Positions 27,971-38,351 of a stretch of DNA of 64,000 bases are shown piece after piece. How positions within the stretch are numbered: the stretch's first letter is position 1; every line of letters begins with the position of its first letter. Made by a program: the position numbers and the translations under genes. Under the pieces are notes generated by a model, which saw only the letters and a list, made by a program, of their open reading frames with translations, was not told the origin of the DNA and did not search any database. The DNA lies in NCBI RefSeq assembly GCF_029323795.1, contig NZ_CP119758.1:1-64000 (forward strand), read 5' to 3'. The stretch is from Zobellia alginiliquefaciens. Lineage in GTDB: Bacteria; Bacteroidota; Bacteroidia; Flavobacteriales; Flavobacteriaceae.

Positions 27971-30900
27971 TTAGAAAATATAACGTAAACCAACCTGGGC
28001 TTGCCATCTGGATGCCAAGCTTGAATCATAACCAAATGTTGTACTTTGTTGATCTCCATTAAAGGTATATACAGGAACTCCAGCATCATCAAAAGCTACT
28101 CCTAAAAGTTGTTCGCTATTTGGCTGTTGGATAAGCCCCCAATCTGAGTTTATCATGTTTCCTATATTCAACACATCAAAACTTAATTGAATTGTATTTG
28201 TTCTACCGTTGCTACATTTGATTCTATAATCTTGCAACAGCTTTACATCCCATTTTCCTCTCCAAGGAGATATCGCCCCATATCTTTCAGCATACTCACC
28301 TCTTCGTTCATTTAAATAATCATCCTGAGAAATGTAGTTTTCTAAACTAGCAGCATCACCAGTACCAGTAAATTGCATTGAGCCAATTTCACTTGTAGTA
28401 GGAATATAGATTAAGTCATTGATACCGGAACCATCTCCATTAATATCTCCACCATAAGTGTAGTTAAAACGTGCACCTTGCGCATACTCAAAGAATGTAG
28501 ATAGTGTTGTTGACCATTTATCATTCCCATAATCCCACTTTTTACTAGCAACTCCAATAAAACGATGCTTATCTCCATATTTAGAATGAGCTAAAACATC
28601 GTTATTCACATTACCTAAAGCAGGATTTCCGGCAAATGCATCTCCTGTAATTTCAGCTTCAATTGAATTTACATCTCTAGAATCCAAGAAACTGTACGCT
28701 AACATTGTATACAGTCCATTGGCAAAAGATTTTTCAGCTTTTAAAGAAGCGTTCCAGATTCTTCCTTTGTTAGAATTTGTCATCACGTAAGCGTTTCCAT
28801 TGGTAACTTCGCCCCATGGCAGGGTTGCTTTTGCATAATCCCCATCTAAGTAAGTTGCTCTGCTATCTACGCCTTGTAATTGGCCTGTAGGTTTGTTTAA
28901 TCCCCAGTTTTGAACATGTACACCATTAATATCTTGGGTATAAGAAACATCTGCAGTTAAAACAATACCGTTTTCCAATCTTTTATCTACCCCTATATTT
29001 GTTCTCCAAACTTGAGGAAACTTAAAGTCTGGATCTACAGCTTGGTAGAAAAAAGCATCCACACCACTTACTTGGTTACCTACCCAAACAAAAGGAAAAC
29101 GACCGGTAAACACACCCGTACCCCCACGCAACTTAAATGAATTATCTCCTTTAATATCGTAGTTAAAACCAACTCGAGGAGAAATTAACCAATCATTGTT
29201 AGGCATTTCCGTAGAATCAATCAACAAAGCCTCTCCAGTTTCTGGATCGAAGTATTCTGTATCAGGTAAATATATCTCTCCATTATCCGTATCAATAAAT
29301 TCCTGAGCTTTATCAGCAGTATCAAAAAATAGTGGTTTATCAAGACGTACTCCATAAGTCAATCTAAATTTTTCAGATATATTCCACTCATCTTGTAAAT
29401 AGAAAGCCAGTTGCCCTACATTTGTTTCAGCCAATAACCATCCACCATCTACTCCATCGCCTAAAGCGTTTTTGGTATTAAAAGTGTTTTGTGCATCCGT
29501 AAATGATTGGCCATATCTACTTACTAAAAAGTCTTGAAAAGCCTGTAAGTTGGTTGCACCGGTTTGATCATTAATATAATCAGTATCAAACGTACCATCG
29601 CCATCTAAATCAGTTTCCTGGTCAATAGCTACACTACCAAACACATCAAACCCGTAACCTTTTAAGTTAAAGGAATTGTCAAACTGAAATTTTTCAAAAG
29701 AAAAACCAACTGTATAGGTATGATTGCCTTTAAAGAAATTCATGTTATTTGTAACCTGAAATACTTTTTGATCCAGTTTGTTATTAATTGAAAATGGTTC
29801 ATGCCCAGCAATGATATAAGGTGAGCCACCCTTTGTAATGTTTATAACGGGAGCCGGGGTTGAAAAAGGGTCTCTAAAATCATCAAAATGAGTATATCCT
29901 ACTTGTAATTTGTTGGTGGTTGTTGAGGAAAAAGTTGAGTTTAACTCCAACTGAAAAGAATTTAAGTTGTTGTTAATCTCATAACCCGAATTTTGAAACT
30001 GCAATGTATTTGCATTTGGTCCTCTTGTATTAATTGCAGTTGGGTGCGCCGGTTTTTCTTTAGAAGCTCTTAAAAAATTATAAATAACCGCTAAACGATG
30101 ATCATCGTTTATGTTCCAGTCTAACTTAAAAATACCTTTAGTTGATTCCGAAGCATGCGTAAAGCCGTCATATGAACCCGTATCATAACCAGCACTTGCA
30201 AGAGCAGACTGAACAGACATTAAATCGCTCTCTAAAACTCTAGATTCATTAATGGCACCCGATCCACTATTTGGGACCCAGCCATTTGTTCCCAAATCAT
30301 CTCTTTCATCCTTTTCAAAGTTTGCAAAAAAGAACAATTTATCTTTAACTATAGGCCCGCCAATACTAACCCCGTATTGATTTTGGTTCAAATCCGGTTT
30401 TGTTACGTCTTCCCCTTTAATTTTTCCGCCGGTTAAGCTTTCATTTCTGGTAAAACCGTACACAGTTCCGTGGAATTCGTTTGTTCCACTTTTGGTTACT
30501 GCGTTAACCGCTGCACCGGTAAAACCGGATTGAGTTACATCATAAGGAGCCGTAGAAACTTGTATTTGTTCAATAGCATCTAAAGAAATAGGTTGAGAAC
30601 CGGTCTGCCCACCAGGAGTTGCCGCGTCTAAACCAAAAGGGTTATTAAAAACCGCTCCATCCAAAGAGAAGTTATTAAACTGGTCATTACGCCCACCAAA
30701 AGAATTTCCACTGGCTGTGGGCTCTAATCTAGTAAAATCTTGTGCAGAACGAGAAATGGTTGGCAAGCGCGTTAATTCTCTTCTTCCTACACTTGTTTCA
30801 GCACCAGTACGATCACCGTTAAAGGTCCCAGACCTATCTGACACCACAACAACTTCGTCCAGTGCCTGGCTTTCACTTGTTAAGTCTATATTAACATTAA

Positions 30901-31207
30901 ACGTCTCCCCTAAAGACAAAAATACATTGGTAAGCGTATGTGGCTTAAAACCAACATAAGAAACTGTCACGGTATAAGGTCCGCCTACCCTTAGGTTGAG
31001 TATTCTAAAAAGACCATCTTCGTTGGTAATAGCACCGTACTTGGTACCCGTTGGGGTATGAACAGCAACTACGTTGGCTCCTAATAGCGGTAGGTTTTGA
31101 TCGTCCACCACCGAACCGCTCATGTTGGAGGTTGTGACTTGCGAAATTGCGCTAAAGAAGGTGAAAAATAGCACAAGACTTAAATGAACTTTGTAAGACA
31201 TAATCAT
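27971..31207 (-). CDS. Large TonB-dependent receptor, Oar-like
   Basis: A 1078-residue outer-membrane protein. Signal peptide (about 1-24), a carboxypeptidase-regulatory-like domain (about 25-115), a plug-like region (FTRLEPTASGNSFGGRNDQFNNFSL then TAPYDVTQSGFTGAAVN, split here) and a very large barrel ending in LRYIF. This architecture is that of Oar-like receptors, implicated elsewhere in protease or signal export and adhesion; ligand unknown. No partner lipoprotein gene adjoins it. An ATG 6 bp downstream (31201) is an equally good start. Confidence 0.9.
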   Translation of the reverse strand: MIMSYKVHLSLVLFFTFFSAISQVTTSNMSGSVVDDQNLPLLGANVVAVHTPTGTKYGAITNEDGLFRILNLRVGGPYTVTVSYVGFKPHTLTNVFLSLGETFNVNIDLTSESQALDEVVVVSDRSGTFNGDRTGAETSVGRRELTRLPTISRSAQDFTRLEPTASGNSFGGRNDQFNNFSLDGAVFNNPFGLDAATPGGQTGSQPISLDAIEQIQVSTAPYDVTQSGFTGAAVNAVTKSGTNEFHGTVYGFTRNESLTGGKIKGEDVTKPDLNQNQYGVSIGGPIVKDKLFFFANFEKDERDDLGTNGWVPNSGSGAINESRVLESDLMSVQSALASAGYDTGSYDGFTHASESTKGIFKLDWNINDDHRLAVIYNFLRASKEKPAHPTAINTRGPNANTLQFQNSGYEINNNLNSFQLELNSTFSSTTTNKLQVGYTHFDDFRDPFSTPAPVINITKGGSPYIIAGHEPFSINNKLDQKVFQVTNNMNFFKGNHTYTVGFSFEKFQFDNSFNLKGYGFDVFGSVAIDQETDLDGDGTFDTDYINDQTGATNLQAFQDFLVSRYGQSFTDAQNTFNTKNALGDGVDGGWLLAETNVGQLAFYLQDEWNISEKFRLTYGVRLDKPLFFDTADKAQEFIDTDNGEIYLPDTEYFDPETGEALLIDSTEMPNNDWLISPRVGFNYDIKGDNSFKLRGGTGVFTGRFPFVWVGNQVSGVDAFFYQAVDPDFKFPQVWRTNIGVDKRLENGIVLTADVSYTQDINGVHVQNWGLNKPTGQLQGVDSRATYLDGDYAKATLPWGEVTNGNAYVMTNSNKGRIWNASLKAEKSFANGLYTMLAYSFLDSRDVNSIEAEITGDAFAGNPALGNVNNDVLAHSKYGDKHRFIGVASKKWDYGNDKWSTTLSTFFEYAQGARFNYTYGGDINGDGSGINDLIYIPTTSEIGSMQFTGTGDAASLENYISQDDYLNERRGEYAERYGAISPWRGKWDVKLLQDYRIKCSNGRTNTIQLSFDVLNIGNMINSDWGLIQQPNSEQLLGVAFDDAGVPVYTFNGDQQSTTFGYDSSLASRWQAQVGLRYIF

Positions 31208-31237
31208 CTGTTTGAGTTAGTCTTACAAAAATAGAGC

Positions 31238-31268
31238 AAAAAAAAAGAGCTATGCAAGCATAGCTCTT
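31238..31268 (-). terminator. Terminator of the rpsF-rpsR-rplI operon
   Basis: On the minus strand AAGAGCTATGC / GCATAGCTCTT with a TT loop, followed by a run of T, 37 bp after the rplI stop. Confidence 0.9.
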
Positions 31269-31304
31269 CTAAGTTATCATTAGGTTATTAACGTTCTATT
31301 AACG

Positions 31305-31757
31305 TTATTTTTTATCTGCAACAACCTCAAATGGGAAATCTACTATTACTTCCCTATGTAATCTTATCTGCGCATTATAAGGACCTGTACGTTTAACGGC
31401 ACCACCTTGGATATTGATAAACTTTTTATCGATACTGTGACCTTCTTTTTCAAGAGCGGCAGCAAGATCAATTGTAGTAACAGATCCGAACAATTTGTCC
31501 GCCGCACCTGTTTTTGCAGAAATTTTCAACTCTAAAGCTTTAAGTGCTTCAGCAGTTTTGTTTGCTGCATCAACCACTTTTTTCTCTTTATGAGCTCTTT
31601 GTTTTAAGTTCTCTGCCAATACCTTTTTTGCAGAAGCAGTAGCCATAGTAGCTAAGTTTCTTGGAATAAGGTAGTTTCTACCGTAACCGTTCTTTACGTT
31701 TACGACATCATCTTTAAAGCCTAAATGCTCTACGTCTTGTTTTAGTATAAGTTCCAT
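31305..31757 (-). CDS. rplI: Large-subunit ribosomal protein L9
   Basis: L9 binds 23S rRNA near the L1 stalk base. The N-terminal domain (MELILKQDVEHLGFKDDVV, NGYGRNYLIPRNLA), connecting helix and C-terminal domain are complete in 150 residues. Last gene of the S6-S18-L9 operon. Confidence 0.98.
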   Translation of the reverse strand: MELILKQDVEHLGFKDDVVNVKNGYGRNYLIPRNLATMATASAKKVLAENLKQRAHKEKKVVDAANKTAEALKALELKISAKTGAADKLFGSVTTIDLAAALEKEGHSIDKKFINIQGGAVKRTGPYNAQIRLHREVIVDFPFEVVADKK

Positions 31758-31769
31758 CTTGCCTTAAAT

Positions 31770-32066
31770 TTATTTTAATAAATCTCCTACGTATGGCATC
31801 AAAGCCAAGTGACGTGCTCTTTTGACCGCTTGAGCCACTTTACGCTGATATTTTAAAGAAGTACCGGTAAGTCTTCTAGGTAACAATTTACCTTGCTCGT
31901 TTACCAACTTCATTAAAAAGTCTGCGTCTTTGTAATCGATATACTTAATACCTGATTTCTTGAAACGGCAATACTTCTTTTTAGTATTGGTCTCAATGTT
32001 CAATGGAGTCAAATAACGGATTTCACCGTCTTTTTTTCCTTTTGCTTGTTGTTGTAATGTTGCCAT
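31770..32066 (-). CDS. rpsR: Small-subunit ribosomal protein S18
   Basis: S18 pairs with S6 on the 30S platform. 98 residues with the family core [17 protein letters not shown] and [24 protein letters not shown]. Lies between rpsF and rplI with 6 and 12 bp gaps. No single-stranded-DNA-binding gene is inserted, unlike many bacteria. Confidence 0.98.
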   Translation of the reverse strand: MATLQQQAKGKKDGEIRYLTPLNIETNTKKKYCRFKKSGIKYIDYKDADFLMKLVNEQGKLLPRRLTGTSLKYQRKVAQAVKRARHLALMPYVGDLLK

Positions 32067-32072
32067 AATTCC

Positions 32073-32411
32073 TTAAGCTTTAGCTTTTAACCTTGTTCTT
32101 CTTTTCTCAGCCCACTCAATTGCGTGCTTGTCTAACTTCACTGTTAAAAAACGCATAACACGCTCATCTCTTTTGAACTCTTGCTCATAAGGAGTGATGA
32201 CTTCACCAGTGTTAGTAAATTCGAACAAGTGGTAAAATCCACTTTTCTTGTGTTGGATGGCATAGGCCAATTTCTTAAGTCCCCAGTTTTCTTTGGAGAC
32301 CATCTTGGCGCCATTCTTAATTAAGAAATCCTCAAATTTCTTAACTGTTTCCGCTATCTGATCATCAGAAAGCACGGGATTCAAAATGAAAACAGTTTCG
32401 TAATGGTTCAT
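32073..32411 (-). CDS. rpsF: Small-subunit ribosomal protein S6
   Basis: S6 binds S18 and 16S rRNA. The protein is about 112 residues from [12 protein letters not shown]. The open frame extends to 32462, but the promoter (32434-32464) lies within that extension, so 32411 is the true start. First gene of the operon. Confidence 0.97.
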   Translation of the reverse strand: MNHYETVFILNPVLSDDQIAETVKKFEDFLIKNGAKMVSKENWGLKKLAYAIQHKKSGFYHLFEFTNTGEVITPYEQEFKRDERVMRFLTVKLDKHAIEWAEKRRTRLKAKA

Positions 32412-32433
32412 AAATATATATTTTTTAGGAGCG

Positions 32434-32464
32434 CAAAAGTAAGAATTTTTATGAGACTTCACAA
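32434..32464 (-). promoter_or_regulatory. Promoter of the rpsF operon
   Basis: On the minus strand TTG (32462-32464), 20 bp, then TACTTTTG (32434-32441). Full match to the Bacteroidota consensus; leader of about 15-20 nt. Confidence 0.8.
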
Positions 32465-32639
32465 GAAAATGGAAATTTCTTCGTTATACTTTGATAATCC
32501 TAAAATCTTACATAACCAAATCTTAACCTATGTCATTGCAAATTACACAAAAAAGCACACCTACTTTACAACATTATTGTATTAAAACGGCTTTTTTTAG
32601 TATTTTGTCGATGATTTAACCCCACAAATCGACCCATTT

Positions 32640-33332
32640 ATGAAATTAAGAAGTATTATCGTAGACGATTCGTCCATGCAACGAATGGCAGTCGCGAAGC
32701 TTGTAAACAGTCACCCCAACCTTGCTATGGTGGCCGAGTACAGCAATGCGATCGAAGCTAAAAACGGCATCAAGAACAACGAGATCGATCTTATTTTTCT
32801 TGATGTTGAAATGCCTATCATCAGTGGATTTGACCTACTCGAATCCTTAGAAAACAGTCCTCAAGTAATTTTGATTACAGGTAAACCAGATTATGCCCTT
32901 AAAGCATTTGATTACGATGTAACGGATTATTTGCACAAACCAATTACACTTGCCAGATTTGACGCATCCGTAAAAAGAGCGGTAGCCAAATATGAGCAAC
33001 TGCATAAAGTACAGGAAGACGAAGAGCATATATTCGTAAAGAGCAACCTTAAAAAACGTAAGGTAATCTTAAACGATATTAAATGGATAGAAGCCCTTGG
33101 TGACTATATTAAATTAGTTACGGACGAAGCGAACATCGTTATCCTGTCTACCATGAAATCATTTGAGCAGCAATTACCGGAAGATAAATTCTTGCGTATT
33201 CACAAATCCTACATTGTGAATCTAGAGAAGATAGAAAAATTCAACAGTAAAAATGTTGAAGTTAGCGGAAGGTCTATTCCTCTCAGCAGGAATAAAAAGA
33301 CCGAATTGGCAGAAGCACTTGCCAATGTCTAG
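32640..33332 (+). CDS. LytTR-family response regulator
   Basis: A 230-residue two-component regulator: receiver domain (1-120) with acidic pair VDD (9-11), phospho-acceptor Asp55 in LIFLDVEMP and Lys in ITGKPDYALKAFD; LytTR DNA-binding domain (about 135-230, FVKSNLKKRKV...RIHKSYIVN). All receiver residues are present. No sensor kinase is adjacent, so its partner is elsewhere. Upstream, TTG (32577-32579) and TATTTTG (32601-32607) are a likely promoter. Confidence 0.94.
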   Translation: MKLRSIIVDDSSMQRMAVAKLVNSHPNLAMVAEYSNAIEAKNGIKNNEIDLIFLDVEMPIISGFDLLESLENSPQVILITGKPDYALKAFDYDVTDYLHKPITLARFDASVKRAVAKYEQLHKVQEDEEHIFVKSNLKKRKVILNDIKWIEALGDYIKLVTDEANIVILSTMKSFEQQLPEDKFLRIHKSYIVNLEKIEKFNSKNVEVSGRSIPLSRNKKTELAEALANV

Positions 33333-33351
33333 CACTTCTACTTTAAAATAT

Positions 33352-33388
33352 AAATCCCGAACATTTTAAAATGTTCGGGATTTTTTTT
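33352..33388 (+). terminator. Terminator of the LytTR regulator gene
   Basis: AAATCCCGAACATTTT and its exact reverse complement, followed by T-run. 19 bp after the stop. Confidence 0.92.
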
Positions 33389-33487
33389 ACTCGATAATCG
33401 AGACTAAATGCGCTTAGGCTTGCCTCGAAATAAAAGTGTATTCCTTTTAATACCTCCTAGACTTGCCCTAGCTAGTTTACTTTACCT

Positions 33488-35944
33488 TTAAATATGATCT
33501 ACATTATATATTACCCGTACACTACGGTATTGAGCTACGGAATTAAAAGACTTTTCTATTTTCTTAATGGCGAGTTTCGTTTTTACCACAGATTGCGAAT
33601 GCGGAATCTTAATCAAGATATTTTTTAGGTACTGGTTTCGCACCCTGGCCACTGGTGGATATTCAGGCCCCAGCACATTACCCCCTAAAGTTGTTCTCAA
33701 AGCTTTCGCAAACCATTCCGTTGCTTCATTTAAACGATTGTATTCTTTATGCTTAAACGTAATTTTTATAATCCGGTTGCGGGGAGGATACTTGTATTGC
33801 TCCCGCTCATACAATTGTTCCCTAAACATGGTATCATAATCATGCGTAGATACTTGTTGCAATATCTGGTGATATGGATTATAACTCTGAATTAAAACTT
33901 TACCTCTTTTTTTTGTCCGTCCTGCCCGCCCGGCCACTTGCGTTAACAACTGGAAGCAACGTTCATGTGCCCTATAGTCTGGAAAATTCAATAAAGAATC
34001 GGCATTCATAATACCCACCAAGCTCACGTTTCTAAAATCGAGTCCTTTGGTCAGCATCTGAGTCCCTACAAGAATATCCATTTCTTGCTGTTCAAATGCC
34101 GTAATTATTTTCTCATAACCATGTTTACCACGCGTTGTGTCCAAATCCATTCTCCAGGTCTTCGCATCCGGGAACAAGGTTTCCAATTCCTTTTCCACCT
34201 GTTCGGTTCCAAAACCTTTGGTGTCCAACGTTGGGCTTCCGCAGGCTTGACAACTTTCTGGCAGCGCCATATGATAACCACAGTAATGACAACGCAATTG
34301 TTTTTTATATTGATGATACGTTAAACTCACATCACAATTAGGGCATTGTGGAGAATGTCCACAAGTGGTGCATTCTACTATAGGGGCATACCCTCTTCTA
34401 TTTTGGAATAAAATAACCTGCTCCCCTTCTTCCAATGCTTCTTGAATCGCTAGAAATAAACGTTCGGAGAAATGACCTTTCATTCTACGCTTCCTGCTCT
34501 GTTCTTTTAAATCTACCAATTCTATATCCGGCATAAGAACATTACCAAAACGCCTTGTAATAGTTGCATACCCGTATTTACCTATTCTAGCATTATTAAA
34601 ACTTTCAATACTTGGCGTAGCAGAACCTAAAAGAATATTGCTATTGTGTAGTTTGGCCAATACTATTGCAGCGTCCCGAGCATGATACCTAGGTGCTGGA
34701 TCAAATTGTTTGAAAGAACTCTCATGTTCTTCATCAACCACTATAAGGCCTAAATCCGAGTATGGTAAAAACAAGGCCGAACGAGCTCCTATTACAATTT
34801 GCGCTTTATCCTTTTTGGCCAGAACATTGTTCCAAACTTCCACCCGCTCCTGAACGCTATATTTTGAATGATATACTGATACCTTTTCGCCAAAATACCC
34901 CTGTAGACGAGAAATAAGTTGTGTTGTTAAGGCTATTTCAGGAAGTAAATACAACGCCTGCTTCCCTTTTTGGATACATTCCTCAATTAAACGTACATAT
35001 ACTTCCGTCTTACCCGAAGATGTGACCCCATGAAGCAATGTTACCCTTTCTTCCTGAAAACTCTTTGAGATGTCCTCAAAAGCTTTTTGCTGGTATTCGT
35101 TCAAAGCTTTTAGAGCATAGTTATCTTCCTCGCCTTCATAGTTTACACGATCCGTTCGTATAAAATATTCTTCTAAAATATCCTTATCGATTAACGACTT
35201 AATAACCGCTTTAGAACCTCCGCTAGCCTGCTCTAATTCCGATATTTTTATGGGTTTTTTATGGGTTGCTTGCAATTGAAATAAAGAGAGTACAACTTGG
35301 CTCTGCTTGGGCGCTCTGGATAAATCGTTCAATAAAGCTTCCAATTTCTCTTCCTTGAGATATTCTTCCCCAAGTTTCACATAACGAACCAATTTAGGTT
35401 TGTACTGGTCGTACATCTCCTCCTTTAAGAGAATAACACCTTTTTCTATAAGTCGATTTAAAACAGGTAGGATATTCTTTCGGTCTATAATAGCACTGAC
35501 TTCTTGTACTTTCAACAACGGCTGATGTTGTAGAGCCTCAAAAACCAAAAACTCGTCATCCTCTAAAATGGACTCATCCACTTTACTACTATCATTCCTA
35601 AGAATAAGAGTTTCACTCTCTAACAAAAAAGCTCCAGGAACCGCACTTCTGAACACCTCACCAATGGTGCACATATAATAATCTGCAATCCACTGCCAAT
35701 GTTTTAACTGAATAGAGTTGATAATAGGATCTTCATCTAAGATACGGTCTATCTCCTTTGCCTCATAAACCACTGGGGCATTGGTATGCACTTGATGCAC
35801 CAAACCCGTATAAATTTTAGACTTTCCAAAAGGAACGCCTACACGCATACCCGGACGCAAAAACTCAGCTTCCGTTTGGGAGATAGCATAGGTAAAAAGT
35901 TTCTCTAAAGGAATCGGTAATATTACGTCAATAAAATACTGCAT
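33488..35944 (-). CDS. priA: Primosomal replication-restart helicase PriA
   Basis: PriA recognises stalled forks and reloads the replisome. 818 residues: N-terminal 3'-DNA-binding domain (to about 105), winged helix, helicase with Walker A GVTSSGKTEV and DEEHESSFKQ, zinc-binding cysteines (CTTCGHSPQCPNC, CHYCGY, CQACGS), and C-terminal helicase lobe with GTQMLTKGLDF. Complete. Last gene of a minus-strand run from nadC. Confidence 0.97.
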   Translation of the reverse strand: MQYFIDVILPIPLEKLFTYAISQTEAEFLRPGMRVGVPFGKSKIYTGLVHQVHTNAPVVYEAKEIDRILDEDPIINSIQLKHWQWIADYYMCTIGEVFRSAVPGAFLLESETLILRNDSSKVDESILEDDEFLVFEALQHQPLLKVQEVSAIIDRKNILPVLNRLIEKGVILLKEEMYDQYKPKLVRYVKLGEEYLKEEKLEALLNDLSRAPKQSQVVLSLFQLQATHKKPIKISELEQASGGSKAVIKSLIDKDILEEYFIRTDRVNYEGEEDNYALKALNEYQQKAFEDISKSFQEERVTLLHGVTSSGKTEVYVRLIEECIQKGKQALYLLPEIALTTQLISRLQGYFGEKVSVYHSKYSVQERVEVWNNVLAKKDKAQIVIGARSALFLPYSDLGLIVVDEEHESSFKQFDPAPRYHARDAAIVLAKLHNSNILLGSATPSIESFNNARIGKYGYATITRRFGNVLMPDIELVDLKEQSRKRRMKGHFSERLFLAIQEALEEGEQVILFQNRRGYAPIVECTTCGHSPQCPNCDVSLTYHQYKKQLRCHYCGYHMALPESCQACGSPTLDTKGFGTEQVEKELETLFPDAKTWRMDLDTTRGKHGYEKIITAFEQQEMDILVGTQMLTKGLDFRNVSLVGIMNADSLLNFPDYRAHERCFQLLTQVAGRAGRTKKRGKVLIQSYNPYHQILQQVSTHDYDTMFREQLYEREQYKYPPRNRIIKITFKHKEYNRLNEATEWFAKALRTTLGGNVLGPEYPPVARVRNQYLKNILIKIPHSQSVVKTKLAIKKIEKSFNSVAQYRSVRVIYNVDHI

Positions 35945-35959
35945 ACTTCGGTTGGAATT

Positions 35960-36400
35960 CTATCCGTCTACACGCACCCAAGTCTGGGTACGATAAATAA
36001 AGGCCAAATACCCCCTTACTTTAAGCTCATCAGGATTATCGGGGTTTAGCCAAATTTTACATCTAAAGGTCATGGCCTGCTGAGGATCAAACAGTGTATC
36101 ACCCTTATAGACCCCATCTCCATGATGTTCCGCATCCTCAATTATAGTCATACCCAAAACAGGCTTATCCTTCATATCCCCATCACACTTACTGCAAATG
36201 AAATTCTCTTTACCCTCCTCTACTATCTCAATTACTTTACCGTGCATTTTACCATCTTCCTCATAGATATCTATAATAGCTTTTGGTTTGCCCGTACGAT
36301 CATCAATAGTTTTCCATTTTCCGAAAACACTTTGAGACTGCCCCACAGGAATAAGGGTCAAATAAAGAAAAATTAAACTTACTATATTGGTTACGCTCAT
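35960..36400 (-). CDS. DUF2147-family exported protein
   Basis: A 146-residue protein with a signal peptide (about 1-22) and a small beta-rich domain, VFGKWKTIDDRTGKPKAI...GKVIEI, with paired Cys in ICSKCDGD. It matches DUF2147, function unknown; Cys pair may bind metal or form a disulfide. Overlaps the yihY gene by 4 bp and precedes priA by 15 bp. Confidence 0.85.
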   Translation of the reverse strand: MSVTNIVSLIFLYLTLIPVGQSQSVFGKWKTIDDRTGKPKAIIDIYEEDGKMHGKVIEIVEEGKENFICSKCDGDMKDKPVLGMTIIEDAEHHGDGVYKGDTLFDPQQAMTFRCKIWLNPDNPDELKVRGYLAFIYRTQTWVRVDG

Positions 36401-37365
36401 CTTTTATGATATGTTTTTCTTAAAGAGTTCAAAGAAGCATTTAGCTCAAACCCCAGCAACAATATATTAGAATTTAACCAGATATATACCATAAGTATCA
36501 ACAAACCTCCTAAAGCTCCGTATAATTCATTATATCGGGCAAATTTTTCCACATATACCCCAAAAAGGTATGAAGTAAGCATAAATAATAAGGTAGTCAT
36601 TAAAGCGCCAACCGAAAAAAAACGAGCATGCCTACCTTCTGTCGTGCCAAAATAATACAATATTGCGGTCGTAAAGTAGGACAATAGAACAAAGAACAAT
36701 ACTTTGCCCATTTGAGCGCCTACAATATCGTTTTCCGTTAAATCATAGCCTCTTGTTTTGGCGGCCCATACGCTCAGGTAATCCGTAATATAAAATTCAA
36801 AATAACCATAAGCCACAGCACCAACGATTAACAATATGGACAGAATAAGCCCAACCATTAGGGCATACAAATATTGACGAAAAAAATTACGGGTAAGCTC
36901 TACATGATACGAATTTTCAAATCCACCAAAAATGGCATTCACCCCATTGGCCATCAAAAAAATGGAAAACAAAAATGCCGAAGACAACAACCCGCCCCTT
37001 TTTTGGTCTTTTATCTGCTGATAGATATCCCCAAAATAGTCACTGGTAGCCGATGGCAAAAAAGATTCTAAAAACACCAAAAACTGAGAATCAAAATTTT
37101 CATTGCCAACACTTACATACGGCAGAATAAAAGGAATTAAAGTAATAAGAAATATAAGTAAGGGGAACAGTGCCAAAAACAAACTGAAAGCAATGGCACT
37201 GGCACGGGTAGAAATAGCCCCACGGAATATACCCAGTACATACATTTCCATTAAATCATAAAGAGATAGTCCCTCAAAAGCTGGTAACTTTATGCCTTTT
37301 AAAAGACGCGCCAGCCAATTAATTACAGGGATTTTATCAATTTTCTCTTCTATCTCTTGCGACAT
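36397..37365 (-). CDS. YihY/BrkB-family inner-membrane protein
   Basis: A 322-residue protein with six membrane helices of the YihY/BrkB family (once misnamed ribonuclease BN). Family segments seen: RASAIAFSLFLALFPLLIF and GALGGLLILMVYIWLNSNILLLG. Function not established; transport or lipid-related roles have been proposed. It begins directly after the nadC stop and overlaps DUF2147 by 4 bp, hence co-transcribed. Confidence 0.9.
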   Translation of the reverse strand: MSQEIEEKIDKIPVINWLARLLKGIKLPAFEGLSLYDLMEMYVLGIFRGAISTRASAIAFSLFLALFPLLIFLITLIPFILPYVSVGNENFDSQFLVFLESFLPSATSDYFGDIYQQIKDQKRGGLLSSAFLFSIFLMANGVNAIFGGFENSYHVELTRNFFRQYLYALMVGLILSILLIVGAVAYGYFEFYITDYLSVWAAKTRGYDLTENDIVGAQMGKVLFFVLLSYFTTAILYYFGTTEGRHARFFSVGALMTTLLFMLTSYLFGVYVEKFARYNELYGALGGLLILMVYIWLNSNILLLGFELNASLNSLRKTYHKR

Positions 37366-38223
37366 TTACACCGCTTTTAGACTTAAATCCATATTATAGA
37401 CCGAATGCGTCAGTGCTCCAGAAGAAATGTAATCCACACCACACTCAGCATATTTACGAAGGGTGTTTTCATTGATTCCACCTGAAGACTCGGTTAAACA
37501 GGTATCGCCAATCAGCTTTACCGCTTTACGAGTATCTTCATAATTGAAGTTGTCAATTAGAATGCGGTACACCCCACCTGCATCCAGTATTTGCTTTATC
37601 TCACCTAAATCCCGTGCTTCTACAATTATTTTCAAATCACGACCGGTCTCTTTCAAATAGTCTTTGGTTTTCTGAATAGCCTTATCTATTCCACCTGCAA
37701 AGTCTATATGGTTATCTTTTAGCATAATCATATCATAGAGTGCAAATCTATGATTTTCACCACCTCCTATCTTAACGGCCCATTTCTCCAGGGCACGAAT
37801 ACCGGGAGTAGTTTTTCTTGTATCCAAAATTTTGGTTCCCGTACCATCCAACAACTTAACAAAAGAATTTGTCTTTGTAGCAATAGCACTCATACGCTGC
37901 ATGGCATTTAAAACCAACCGTTCCGCTTTTAAAATACTTTGTGAACTTCCCGAAACATAAAAAACAATATCCCCATGTTTTACGGGAGAACCATCCGCCA
38001 TTAATGTCTCTACCCCCATATTGGAATCCACATATTTAAAAACTTGTTTGGCGAATTCTACGCCAGCAATAATTCCATTATCCTTCACCAATAATTTAGC
38101 CTTACCTTGGGCCGTTGCAGGAATACATGATAGTGAGCTATGGTCCCCATCACCTACATCCTCCCGAATGGCATTTTTTATAATATAATCTATTTCTTCT
38201 TGAAATTGTTCTTTGGAAATCAT
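37366..38223 (-). CDS. nadC: Nicotinate-nucleotide pyrophosphorylase (carboxylating)
   Basis: NadC makes nicotinate mononucleotide from quinolinate and PRPP in NAD synthesis. 285 residues, normal length, with EDVGDGDHSS near the start, RKTTPGIRALEKWAVKIGGG and the C-terminal SGGINENTLRKYAECGVDYISSGALTHS phosphate site (written in part). First gene of the nadC-yihY-DUF2147-priA run. nadA and nadB are not in the window. Confidence 0.97.
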   Translation of the reverse strand: MISKEQFQEEIDYIIKNAIREDVGDGDHSSLSCIPATAQGKAKLLVKDNGIIAGVEFAKQVFKYVDSNMGVETLMADGSPVKHGDIVFYVSGSSQSILKAERLVLNAMQRMSAIATKTNSFVKLLDGTGTKILDTRKTTPGIRALEKWAVKIGGGENHRFALYDMIMLKDNHIDFAGGIDKAIQKTKDYLKETGRDLKIIVEARDLGEIKQILDAGGVYRILIDNFNYEDTRKAVKLIGDTCLTESSGGINENTLRKYAECGVDYISSGALTHSVYNMDLSLKAV

Positions 38224-38339
38224 GTACGGAGTTTTACTTAAAAGCTAAATTAGTAAATTGTTAGGGGTTTATTGACCATAACGCAAGGCTTATTTAGCAT
38301 AGGTTTAGACAGAACCTATTAATATTTGTTATTTCAAAT

Positions 38340-38347
38340 TATATTTG
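38340..38347 (+). promoter_or_regulatory. -7 promoter element of rlmH
   Basis: TATATTTG ends only 4 bp before the rlmH start codon, which predicts a leaderless or nearly leaderless mRNA. No TTG lies at the usual distance, so the call is tentative. Confidence 0.4.
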
Positions 38348-38351
38348 CGGC